A stretch of 64,000 nt of DNA from Oscillospiraceae bacterium (GTDB taxonomy: Bacteria; Bacillota; Clostridia; Oscillospirales; Acutalibacteraceae), in contig CADCLS010000003.1 in assembly GCA_902802375.1 (NCBI GenBank), positions 36,392 through 100,391 of the forward strand. The letters are read 5' to 3'. How positions within the stretch are numbered: the stretch's first letter is position 1; each line of letters starts with the position of its first letter. Shown here piece by piece: positions 27,455-34,755 of the stretch. The position numbers were made by a program, and so were the translations under genes. Below the pieces are notes generated by a model. It worked only from the letters and a program-made list of their open reading frames with translations, was not told where the DNA came from and did not search any database.

Positions 27455-27473
27455 ATATTTTATCGTGCGAGCG

Positions 27474-27590
27474 ATCCGAGCAAACAAAAAACACCGTGGA
27501 TCCAAAATGATATAAGTTTTCTTATATCATTCAGACTCGCACGGCGCTCTGTAGTCCAACCGGTTAAGGTTCCCTCCGCTTGCTCGAATA
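27474..27590 (-). ncRNA. Structured leader RNA candidate with nested terminator
   Basis: On the minus strand ATTCGAGCAA (27590-27581 side) can pair over 10 bp with TTGCTCGGAT (27483-27474 side), enclosing the whole leader. Inside, CCGTG/CACGG closes a hairpin whose inner stem AATGATATAAG/CTTATATCATT is perfect, followed by tgttttttg, a terminator-like tail. The layout (closing helix, internal terminator, overlapping leader frame) is that of an attenuator or riboswitch-like element. I do not recognise it as a known RNA family. Confidence 0.5.
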
Positions 27591-27598
27591 GAGTTCAT
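27527..27598 (-). CDS. Near-leaderless 23-codon leader ORF
   Basis: An ATG at 27598 opens 23 codons (MNSIRASGGNLNRL... ...APCESE) ending TGA at 27527. With the -10 box at 27615-27620, transcription should begin ~10 nt before the ATG and there is no SD, so translation would be near-leaderless. The 3' part of the frame runs into the nested terminator hairpin, as in translation-controlled attenuation. Expression is unproven. Confidence 0.45.
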   Translation of the reverse strand: MNSIRASGGNLNRLDYRAPCESE

Positions 27599-27614
27599 AT
27601 TTTATTGTGAATGA

Positions 27615-27643
27615 ATTATACCAAACAAATGTTCGTTTGTCAA
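27615..27643 (-). promoter_or_regulatory. Leftward promoter with an embedded LexA-like (SOS) box
   Basis: On the minus strand a perfect TTGACA (27638-27643) and TATAAT (27615-27620) are separated by 17 bp, and the spacer contains CGAACATTTGTTTG, a near-match to the Firmicutes LexA box CGAACRNRYGTTYC. A repressor there would block RNA polymerase directly. The promoter points to the leader, the terminators and the replication/mobilization genes. Confidence 0.75.
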
Positions 27644-27705
27644 GTATTAATTTTAATTTTTTATGTTTTTAATTTATTTTTGTCAAGCCGTAATTTTTAT
27701 ATAAA

Positions 27706-27739
27706 TATAGGTTGATTTTATCCTATAATTGTGTATAAT
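27706..27739 (+). promoter_or_regulatory. phd-doc promoter with palindromic operator
   Basis: TTGATT (27712-27717) and TATAAT (27734-27739) have a 16-bp spacer. The inverted repeat TATAGG (27706-27711) / CCTATA (27722-27727) straddles the -35 box and is a good candidate for the Phd-Doc autoregulatory operator. Confidence 0.65.
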
Positions 27740-27757
27740 ATAAGAGAGGTGATTTTA

Positions 27758-28009
27758 ATGCTGGTGAATACAAAAACTATTGTTCCTATGACCGATGCAA
27801 ATCAAAATTTTTCTAAAGTAGTTCATACAGTAGATGAAAACGGTATGGCGGTTATAATGAAAAACAACAAACCGCGCTATGTAATTGTTGACTTTGACGA
27901 GTATGATAATATTGCCGCCGCTATGCAAATGCGAAAGGCAAAAATTGATAATGCCGCAGAAAAAATCTTGAACGAAAATATGGAAGCATTGGCGGAACTT
28001 GCGAAATGA
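27758..28009 (+). CDS. phd: Phd/YefM-family antitoxin
   Basis: The 83-residue protein has the Phd/YefM N-terminal DNA-binding fold (TIVPMTDANQNFSKVVHTVDENG, VIMKNNKPRYVIVDFDEYD) and a C-terminal helical tail (ENMEALAELAK) that would bind the toxin. ATG 27758 follows agaggtga; an upstream in-frame ATG (27731) lies inside the -10 region. It overlaps doc by ATGA, so antitoxin and toxin are coupled. The pair would stabilise the element. Confidence 0.92.
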   Translation: MLVNTKTIVPMTDANQNFSKVVHTVDENGMAVIMKNNKPRYVIVDFDEYDNIAAAMQMRKAKIDNAAEKILNENMEALAELAK

Positions 28010-28383
28010 TTTTACTGACTGTTGAAGAAATATTGTCCTTACACGAAAAGCTGATAAATAAAACCGGCGGCAGTCAGGGAATTCGAGATATGGGGCTTTT
28101 GGAATCTGCCGTTTACAGCACCGAAACATCTTTTGACGATATTGAGCAGTATCCAAGTGCAAAGGAAAAAGCGGCACGACTTATGTTTGCACTCACAAGC
28201 AACCATGCATTTGTTGACGGCAATAAAAGAATCGGAGTTTTTGTAATGCTTATGACTTTAGAACTTAACGGTGCTAACTTAAAGTTTTCTCAAAAAGAAC
28301 TAACCCAACTTGGGCTTTCAGTTGCAGATGGAACATGGAATTACGAGAGAATACTTGATTGGATAAAAAAGCACGAAATATAA
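28006..28383 (+). CDS. doc: Doc-type Fic-domain toxin (death on curing)
   Basis: The 125-residue protein contains the Fic/Doc active-site motif HAFVDGNKRIG (HxFxDGNKR) and the start of Doc proteins (LTVEEILSLHEKLI...GGSQGIRDMGLLESAV). Doc phosphorylates elongation factor Tu and stops translation. Overlap with phd by 4 bp and a terminator downstream mark a two-gene operon. All key residues are intact, so the toxin is probably functional. Confidence 0.93.
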   Translation: MILLTVEEILSLHEKLINKTGGSQGIRDMGLLESAVYSTETSFDDIEQYPSAKEKAARLMFALTSNHAFVDGNKRIGVFVMLMTLELNGANLKFSQKELTQLGLSVADGTWNYERILDWIKKHEI

Positions 28384-28393
28384 AAGCAAAATG

Positions 28394-28432
28394 CGGTAGC
28401 AATCTTTTTTAGGACTGCTGCCGTTTTTCTTT
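28394..28432 (+). terminator. Terminator after phd-doc
   Basis: CGGTAGC (28394-28400) and GCTGCCG (28417-28423) form a stem, followed by TTTTTCTTTT. Confidence 0.7.
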
Positions 28433-28499
28433 TGCTATGCACCACAAATGGAACATAGAAATGTGTATAATGTGAAAAATGATGAGAGGAGCGATTGAA

Positions 28500-28670
28500 G
28501 TGAAGTTTTTTGAAAAGCTTAAAAAGGTCTACGCATACTACAAAGAATTGGGCAAAGAGGCAAAACCACAGAAGCTTGCCGATTTGGATATCAGACCGGA
28601 TTATTTTGCTTTTCTGACTGCACCTTATCCCGTTCTTCCAAGTGAAAAAGAAACACAAAGAAAGAGGTAA
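28500..28670 (+). CDS. Small hypothetical protein
   Basis: A 56-residue charged protein (KFFEKLKKVYAYYKELGKEAK...) starting at GTG 28500, 8 nt after aggag; a longer ATG start at 28479 would lie upstream of this SD. A TATAAT at 28465-28470 may belong to its promoter. It ends 5 bp before the next gene and is probably co-transcribed with it. I do not recognise the family; no membrane segment. Confidence 0.6.
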   Translation: MKFFEKLKKVYAYYKELGKEAKPQKLADLDIRPDYFAFLTAPYPVLPSEKETQRKR

Positions 28671-28675
28671 TCATT

Positions 28676-29185
28676 ATGTTGTTGACATCTGCTGAAAGTT
28701 CTAAGCTGTTAAAAAAACTAAAATCCGAGTATGACGCTTTGCGTGATAAAGAAAATGCATCCGCCACATTTTTAGCGAGCGTCGGTGAAGACCCCGAATC
28801 AGTAAGACCAAAATACGACTATACCGAGACTAAAATGCAACTGAACGCCTTATCGCTACAAATACGCAAACTTAAACATGCCGTTAACCTTTTCAATACC
28901 ACAACTGTTATACCCGAATACGGCATTACTATTGATGAAATGCTGGTCCTCATTCCTCAACTTTCCGCTGAAAAAGGGAAACTTGCTGAAATGGCGTCTC
29001 GGTTACCGAAAGCGCGCGAACCACAGGGCTACGGCAGACCGAGCAATATCATCGATTACCGCTATGTCAATTATGATCTCGACACAGTCAACAAAGACTT
29101 ATCCGAAGTGACGGACGAATTATCAAAAGCACAACTTGCACTCGACCGAATCAACCACACCGAGAAATTTGAAGTAGACCTTTAA
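28676..29185 (+). CDS. Coiled-coil hypothetical protein, DIP1984/septicolysin-like layout
   Basis: The 169-residue protein is mostly helical with two coiled-coil stretches (ESSKLLKKLKSEYDALRDKE; QLNALSLQIRKLKHAVNLFN), the block YGITIDEMLVLIPQLSAEKGKLAEMASRL, and a tail with NYDLDTVNKDLSEVTDELSKAQ. The order of helix, ID(E/Q)ML helix, and C-terminal repeat resembles DIP1984-type proteins of unknown function, common as accessory genes in gut Firmicutes. No catalytic motif is visible. The ATG follows aagaggtaa. Confidence 0.6.
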   Translation: MLLTSAESSKLLKKLKSEYDALRDKENASATFLASVGEDPESVRPKYDYTETKMQLNALSLQIRKLKHAVNLFNTTTVIPEYGITIDEMLVLIPQLSAEKGKLAEMASRLPKAREPQGYGRPSNIIDYRYVNYDLDTVNKDLSEVTDELSKAQLALDRINHTEKFEVDL

Positions 29186-29546
29186 TCGTTTTCCGTTGAT
29201 AACATACAAATAAATGTTTTAACCAAATACAGTTCAATGATTATTGATTTTTGCGTTATTTTTTTGTTATTGCGTTTATATGTGACAGTATAGGGTTATA
29301 GAATTATGGTCCAGGAATGCAATTCTTGAATGTTATCATAAAAACTTTCCCCTTCCTTTTGCAAGACCGAAGTACGGTTATAGGTCTTGCAACTTTTTAT
29401 TAAGGAATTAGGTTGATTATAGCTTGTAGAAATTTTTTGATATACAAATAACATTTGCTTTGATATAATAAAAAAGACCCGAATTCGTTGTTTTGACGGT
29501 TATAAAAACAAAAAGTGTAAGAAAAATGAAGTTTGAGGTGATTTAT
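29186..29546. other. Intergenic region with a terminator and a promoter
   Basis: The 361 bp carry no gene. A terminator-like stem GCAAGACC (29361-29368) / GGTCTTGC (29383-29390) followed by aactttttat is present, without a gene close upstream, so a short untranslated transcript could end there. TATAAT at 29464-29469 probably belongs to the next gene. Confidence 0.5.
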
Positions 29547-30452
29547 ATGAATTATGTGTGTCGAATTAATTTAAATGTAGATTGTAAAGACAGAAAGCAA
29601 TTAATTGATTTCTGCTTAAATAGCGAAAAACAGTTCATTGCAATAGGGTGGACTAAACCGTTTGAAATCAATCCTTCAATCAAGACATATCAAGAATATT
29701 ATGAAATTTTGAAAACAGCATACAAAGGGAAAAGACGAAATCCTGCGCATAATATTTTTTTAAACGCAAGAACCAATGATCTGTTTTGGACAAGGGATCT
29801 TGATGGAATGTATTGGATTTGTAGGGCAAAAGGATTGGCGCAATCAATGTATATAGAAGATATTGGTGTTGGTGCTGTTATTCCGGTTGAGGCGTACAAA
29901 TATGACATAGAAGTCCCGGGACAGATAAAAGCATCTTTTAATCGTCAAAGAGGCGGAACTTGTGAGTACATAAAAGATAAGATAATACAAGAGTTTTCTA
30001 AAAAGGCTTATAATGACATGTCTGGTGAATGTTTTTATGAACTTGAAAAGATTGACGGTTGTTTATTAGACAATCTTCCAGATTTCGACCTTGAAGAACT
30101 TGTAATCTCATATATTCAATTGCATGAAAATTATTATCTCGTTTCAAATTCAATTGCCAATAAATCCACTACAATTAAAATTGAATGTGAGTTTATTTCG
30201 AGAAATAAAAATTTGTTTAAGAAAGCGGTTGTTCAAGTAAAAGGTGGAAAAAGCAAAACTGTTGACGCCGGTGAATATACTGAATTTGACAAAAAGGGAT
30301 ATACTATTTATTTGTATGCGCCATATATTTCAAATAAATCTTCACTTAAAAATATGATTGAAATAACAAGAAATGATCTTTTATCATTTTACGAAGACTA
30401 TAAATCTATTTTACCCAAATCAATTACAAAGTGGGAAGATTTATTTAACTAA
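29547..30452 (+). CDS. Accessory protein with possible EVE/PUA-like N-terminal domain
   Basis: The 301-residue protein has an N-terminal half (KQFIAIGWTKPF..., ARTNDLFWTRDLDGMYWICRAKG, AVIPVEAYKYDIEVPGQI) that resembles EVE/PUA-type domains, which read modified bases in defence proteins. The C-terminal half (~residues 150-301) is an unrecognised alpha/beta region with a helical end. The ATG at 29547 follows gaggtg by 6 nt. It stands alone with its own terminator and is AT-richer than the host core. A role in recognising modified DNA is speculative. Confidence 0.5.
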   Translation: MNYVCRINLNVDCKDRKQLIDFCLNSEKQFIAIGWTKPFEINPSIKTYQEYYEILKTAYKGKRRNPAHNIFLNARTNDLFWTRDLDGMYWICRAKGLAQSMYIEDIGVGAVIPVEAYKYDIEVPGQIKASFNRQRGGTCEYIKDKIIQEFSKKAYNDMSGECFYELEKIDGCLLDNLPDFDLEELVISYIQLHENYYLVSNSIANKSTTIKIECEFISRNKNLFKKAVVQVKGGKSKTVDAGEYTEFDKKGYTIYLYAPYISNKSSLKNMIEITRNDLLSFYEDYKSILPKSITKWEDLFN

Positions 30453-30468
30453 AACTTAAACTAAACGA

Positions 30469-30501
30469 AAAAGCTCTTTGCGGAAATGCAGAGAGCTTTT
30501 T
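30469..30501 (+). terminator. Terminator of the preceding gene
   Basis: AAAAGCTCTTTGC (30469-30481) pairs with GCAGAGAGCTTTT (30488-30500). Confidence 0.8.
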
Positions 30502-30520
30502 ATGTGCTCGGTTGGAATTA

Positions 30521-31259
30521 TTAGTCTTTTGTTTGCCACGCTGCCTCTCGATTTGACTGCAATGACCTATGATAAATGCTCATAAGGGAATAGTAATTCA
30601 TGATTTCGGGATACTGATTTGCCGGGTGCCAATAGTCGATCACCGTGACCGGATGACCGTTTAGTAGAACAGTATAGAATAAGTCGTTATTGCTCTCTTT
30701 GCGAAAATCATTATCAAGAATTATCTCAAGTGCTTTTGCCGTATATCCGCAAACAATAACGGTAGGGTCACAGAGTTCAATTTGCTTTTTTAAGAATTCT
30801 TTATCCCGTTTGGCATAGTCACATATTTCGTCATAGTCAGATTGTTTTTGCCCGTTGTATTTCTTTACATTGACGGCGGCGATTTGGTTTAATTAGGGAT
30901 TATTAAAGTTTTGTATATCCTGCGCATTCGGATCAAACGGCTCTATTCGGCTGGCATGTGATTTATCAAGTCCTTTTGCCCAAAGCGAAACTCTTTTTCC
31001 GAATCGGTCTCGCTTTTTTGTCTGTTAGCAAGTGATCTTTTGCTAAGTCCCAATCGTGACCTTCGCCGTATGCCTCTTTCAGTAAAAAGAGTGTCCTACC
31101 TGCAACAACTCCGCGTTTAAACCATATATCCGGATTTATAACGCCGTCTGTAACAAAAGATTCGCCTTTTGCTTTTTTCTTCCATTCTGCAAAAAGTTTT
31201 TCAGTTTCTTGCTTGTATGTTTCACCGATGCGGTGTGTTTGCTCATCCTGTCTCATCAT
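30521..31259 (-). pseudogene. Broken paralog of the UDG-like protein at 33357-34046
   Basis: The minus strand encodes the family's N-terminus (ETEKLFAEWKKKAKGESF, INPDIWFKRGVVAGRTLFLL) to about 31020, then a one-base frameshift in a run of A/T (near 31018) moves homology to another frame (RVSLWAKGL, QIAAVNVKKYNG, QIELCDPTVIVCG, TVIDYWHPANQYPEIMNYY), ending at the stop 30521-30523. In this second frame a TAA at 30893-30895 interrupts the protein. With one frameshift and one nonsense codon it is not expected to be functional. Confidence 0.8.
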
Positions 31260-31296
31260 TTTTTCAGCAAGTATATGTTCTTTTTTTCATTTGTGC

Positions 31297-32556
31297 TTAC
31301 TCCTTTGTATTCACGAATTGAATGCGAGCTTTTTTCGCATACTGCTCTGCATAACTTCCTTCAGACGCATAAATCGTGAGTTTTTCGTTAGTTCTGATAA
31401 AGGCAAGGTAACTAATGCTAATAACGCTATTGGGTATTGTAACAGATGTCAAACTGGTACACGAATCAAACACAAGACCATCGATACTTGTTAAACCGTC
31501 GGGTAACGATACAGATGCAAGTTTATCGCAACCTTGAAATGTACTTTCGTTGATTCGTTTCATTTGATTTGGCAATTTAATATACTCGAGGTTACGGCAG
31601 TTGGCGAACGCAAAAGAATCGATATTTGTGACACCGTCGGGGATCGATACAGACGCAAGTTTATCGCACTTGAAAAATGCGTATTCGCCGATTCGTATCG
31701 TACTATCTGGGATCGATATTGATTCAAGTTTATTGCAACAATAAAATGCCCATTTACCAATACGTTTCATTTGATTTGGCAATTTAACAGACCGGAGGCT
31801 ATAACAGTGCGCGAATGCATAAGCGCTTATATTCGTCACTCCGTCAGGAATCAACACAGACGAAAGTTTATCGCAACCGAAAAATGCTGCTTCTCCAATT
31901 TTGATTACTGTGTCCGGTATTATGTATTCTGAAGCAGTTTTGCCACCAGGACAATGAATAATTGTTGTTTTGTCTTTATTAAAGAGTACCCCGTCCTGCG
32001 ACGAATAGCTTGGGTTATCTTCTGCAACTTCGATCCGTTCCAAACGGTAATCACTCTCAAACGAAGGGGCGTTGATTTTAGTCACACTTTTGGGTATTGT
32101 AACTGACTGAATATTTTCACAATTTCCAAACGCCGACTCTCCAATACAGGTAACACCTTCAGGGATTATGATCGATTTAAGTCCTTTACAGCCGTAAAAT
32201 GCCCCTTCTTCAATTTTGGTTACCGTGTCAGGTATAGTATATTTGGCGTCGGACTTGCCAACAGGATAGCGAATAAGCTTTCTTTTGTCTTTGTTAAAGA
32301 GCACCCCGCCTTGTGACGAATATTCGGGGTTTTCTTCTACAACTTTGATTTCCACAATTTTTTCGTTGTCACATAACAATAACGCACGTATATCAATAAC
32401 ATCCTTCGACAATGTGATCGATGCCGGACTATTAAGCTTTTCAAACGCGTATTGGCCGATAGTTGAAACACGGTCGGGAATCACTATATTCCCACCGGTA
32501 CCTTTGTAATCTTTCAGTATGCTATTTTCAATAAAAAAATCATTTTGGTTATTCAT
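31297..32556 (-). CDS. BspA-type leucine-rich repeat (LRR_5) protein
   Basis: The 419-residue protein is made of about a dozen ~23-residue BspA-type repeats with the pattern (S/T)(V/I)xIPxxVTxIxxxAFxxCxxL (for example GLKSIIIPEGVTCIGESAFG). Two longer inserts (VEENPEYSSQGGVLFNKDK and a relative) interrupt them. BspA repeats usually occur on cell-surface adhesins, yet I see no signal peptide, sorting motif or membrane helix, so this one is probably cytoplasmic or a cargo recognition protein. Start ATG follows aaaggagg by 9 nt. Confidence 0.85.
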   Translation of the reverse strand: MNNQNDFFIENSILKDYKGTGGNIVIPDRVSTIGQYAFEKLNSPASITLSKDVIDIRALLLCDNEKIVEIKVVEENPEYSSQGGVLFNKDKRKLIRYPVGKSDAKYTIPDTVTKIEEGAFYGCKGLKSIIIPEGVTCIGESAFGNCENIQSVTIPKSVTKINAPSFESDYRLERIEVAEDNPSYSSQDGVLFNKDKTTIIHCPGGKTASEYIIPDTVIKIGEAAFFGCDKLSSVLIPDGVTNISAYAFAHCYSLRSVKLPNQMKRIGKWAFYCCNKLESISIPDSTIRIGEYAFFKCDKLASVSIPDGVTNIDSFAFANCRNLEYIKLPNQMKRINESTFQGCDKLASVSLPDGLTSIDGLVFDSCTSLTSVTIPNSVISISYLAFIRTNEKLTIYASEGSYAEQYAKKARIQFVNTKE

Positions 32557-32621
32557 ATAATTAGATCCTCCTTTGCCGTAGTCATTATATAATCATATAA
32601 ATATTTTGGCAAATTTTCCGT

Positions 32622-33329
32622 TTATAAATATATTTCTTTCAAATCATCCAGCCGTAAAAGTGCCGGGGTGTTGCCATAGGGCACGCCGACATCTATGTCT
32701 ATCCAAGTGTCGGTTTTAAGTATTTTACCTTTGAATTTACTGCCGTAACTCATTGTCGGCGTATGCCCGAAGACGGTTACAACATCGTCAAAATAGCGAT
32801 CAGTCAGTTCCGGCCACGCCCAGATAAACTCGTCTGCGGTGTAGTCGGATATTTTTTTATCGGGAGAAAAGTTATCAAGCCCCGAGTGGCAGAGCAAAAA
32901 ATCTTTGCCACCGGCGGAAACCGTTTCGTAAAGCGGCGCTTCCTTTAAGTATTCGAGTATGCTTTCGAGCTTTTCGGGATCTTTCCTTCTTAAATCGCGA
33001 AGTGCATGTAGCGTAACATCGCCGCCATTTAGCATATAGTTTGAAAGCAATCCCATTTTCTCTTTATCAAATTTTTGCACGCTTTCATCCGTTATTTCCT
33101 CGAACACAAAACCGCAGGATAGAAGCATCGCTTCGTGGTTACCAAGAATCAGCTCGGCATTTGGTTGCCCTAAAAGCCACTTTAAGATCTCAACGCCACC
33201 GTCATTTTGGCGGTCAATTACATCACCTAAAACGAAAAGCCAGTCGTTGTCGCTGAAATTTGCCTTTTTAAGAAGTGCTTTAAGTTTGTAAAGTTCAAGA
33301 CCATGTAAATCTGAAATTGCATAAATCAT
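32622..33329 (-). CDS. Serine/threonine phosphatase-type metallophosphoesterase
   Basis: The 235-residue protein has the PPP-family motifs AISDLHG (residues 4-10), GDVIDR and GNHE, then HSGLD and a C-terminal FGHTPTMSYG, all expected metal ligands. It belongs to the calcineurin-like phosphoesterase superfamily, close to PrpA/ApaH-like phosphatases; substrate (phosphoprotein, Ap4A or other) unknown. It is adjacent to a UDG-like gene, an arrangement repeated elsewhere in the element, and a truncated relative is found at 41767-41886. Confidence 0.88.
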   Translation of the reverse strand: MIYAISDLHGLELYKLKALLKKANFSDNDWLFVLGDVIDRQNDGGVEILKWLLGQPNAELILGNHEAMLLSCGFVFEEITDESVQKFDKEKMGLLSNYMLNGGDVTLHALRDLRRKDPEKLESILEYLKEAPLYETVSAGGKDFLLCHSGLDNFSPDKKISDYTADEFIWAWPELTDRYFDDVVTVFGHTPTMSYGSKFKGKILKTDTWIDIDVGVPYGNTPALLRLDDLKEIYL

Positions 33330-33356
33330 AATATCACCATATTATATATACCAAAT

Positions 33357-34046
33357 TTATGTTACGGCAGTATGAACATTATGGTTTTTTATAAGATTAT
33401 TTCTTAAAGCTCTCTGATAAACTTCTGTAAGGCAGTAATAGTTCATGACTTCAGGGTAGGTGTTTGAGAGCCTCCAATAGTCTATAACTATCACAGAATG
33501 TCCATTAATATTTACATTATAAAAAAGATTATTGTTATAATATTTACGGAACTGATTATCTAAAATAATTTCAAGTGCTCTCCCTGTACCGCCACAGATT
33601 ATTACAGTTGGATCACAGAGTTCTATTTGTCTTTTTAGTAATTTTTTTCCGGCTTTTGCGTATTCGCATATTTCTTCGAAAATCACTTTCTTATTGCCGC
33701 TGTCTTTATTTATGTTGACTGCTGCAATCCTTTCGAGATACTTGTTATCGCTGTCAAGTATATCGTTGTTACACGGTTTAAAGGGCTCCATATAGGTGGC
33801 ACCGGTATTCATAATACCCTTAGTCCATAAGGCGATCCTTCGCCACGCGCGCTTTCTGGTTTCTCCTTCGCGTAAATTATCATCCGTTCCGAAGGATTCG
33901 CCGAACAGAAACAGTGGCCGCACCTTATTTTTAAACCACACGTCCGCGTTCATAACGCCGTCTTTTATAAAAGGTATATCGACGGCAATACACTTCCATT
34001 CGGCAAACAGTCTTTTGTTTTCTTCTTCGTAAGATTTAGTATTCAT
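33357..34046 (-). CDS. Uracil-DNA glycosylase superfamily-like protein
   Basis: The 229-residue protein carries a glycosylase-like motif PLFLFGESFG, then MEPFKPCNND, AAVNINK, IELCDPTVIICGGTG and VIVIDYWRLSNTYPEVMNYY, an order that recalls UDG superfamily proteins (motif A followed by a Rossmann-like fold), but the classical catalytic Asp/His motifs are not clearly kept. Function could be base excision or a non-catalytic offshoot. ATG 34046 follows ggaggt. A degenerate paralog lies at 30521-31259 and a distant one at 43426-44235. Confidence 0.5.
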   Translation of the reverse strand: MNTKSYEEENKRLFAEWKCIAVDIPFIKDGVMNADVWFKNKVRPLFLFGESFGTDDNLREGETRKRAWRRIALWTKGIMNTGATYMEPFKPCNNDILDSDNKYLERIAAVNINKDSGNKKVIFEEICEYAKAGKKLLKRQIELCDPTVIICGGTGRALEIILDNQFRKYYNNNLFYNVNINGHSVIVIDYWRLSNTYPEVMNYYCLTEVYQRALRNNLIKNHNVHTAVT

Positions 34047-34156
34047 TATAATACCTCCGCTTTTTTCTCCAATCATAATATACAATCTTTTATGCACCGT
34101 TTTTGTCACATATGTAATGATATAATGCAAACATAAAATTGAGAGGAGTTTTCAAA

Positions 34157-34618
34157 ATGAGAACAAAAAAATGGTTTTACAGTACGATTGCGACTTTACT
34201 TGCTGTAATTTTGTGCATGTCGGTCGCAGGATGCGGAGAGAAAGAAGAAACTAAAACAACCCAAGTTCCTTCAACTGCACAAAGCGCAGATTTGACATCA
34301 CAAGAGCAAGAAGAGGAAATTCAGTACACGCAGGATGCAACTGCTGACATTCCGGAACAAAAAATGTGTTGGACATGTAAGAAAGTAGCCGCATACGGAA
34401 CATCAAATTACTGTATTAATTGTAAATGTATGGTTTGTAATAACGGCAGGAAATTTGGTGGCTATCTATATTGCTCACAACACAATTGCAGTGTTTATAT
34501 GTGCCAGGGTATGGCAGTTGATACTTCGCAGTTTTGCGCAGCACATAAATGTGCGATGTCAGGCTGTAAAATGCAAGCAGCACCGGGGTCACAGTATTGT
34601 GTTGGGCATAAGCAATAA
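34157..34618 (+). CDS. Cys/His-rich lipoprotein
   Basis: The 153-residue protein begins with a signal peptide ending in the lipobox VAGC (lipidated Cys ~residue 26), a Gln/Thr/Glu-rich linker, then a Cys-rich domain (about residues 70-153) with three related units of the form C-x-GM-x-DTSQFC-AAHK, CxxC pairs and His residues. Such spacing suggests zinc (or other metal) knuckles outside the membrane. The family is unknown to me. The ATG 34157 follows gaggag. It is transcribed rightward between two leftward clusters. Confidence 0.75.
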   Translation: MRTKKWFYSTIATLLAVILCMSVAGCGEKEETKTTQVPSTAQSADLTSQEQEEEIQYTQDATADIPEQKMCWTCKKVAAYGTSNYCINCKCMVCNNGRKFGGYLYCSQHNCSVYMCQGMAVDTSQFCAAHKCAMSGCKMQAAPGSQYCVGHKQ

Positions 34619-34755
34619 TTAAAAATTAATTGGCGAGGCATTACGCCCCGCCATTCTCTCATATTTTAAAACTGATAGAGTTTAAATGCACATAAATTAA
34701 TGAATAGTTGATTAAAAAGGCGAATTATGCTATATTTCTTTTACGGGGGTATGAT

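Noticed and set aside
20808-27643. A full conjugative element (ICE) with its own transfer apparatus
   Set aside because: No VirB4, VirD4/TcpA-type coupling protein or other secretion genes are found between the attachment cores; only relaxase and MobC.
30966-31259. A separate 97-residue protein
   Set aside because: It is the N-terminal half of a broken UDG-like gene; the remaining part continues in another frame to 30521.
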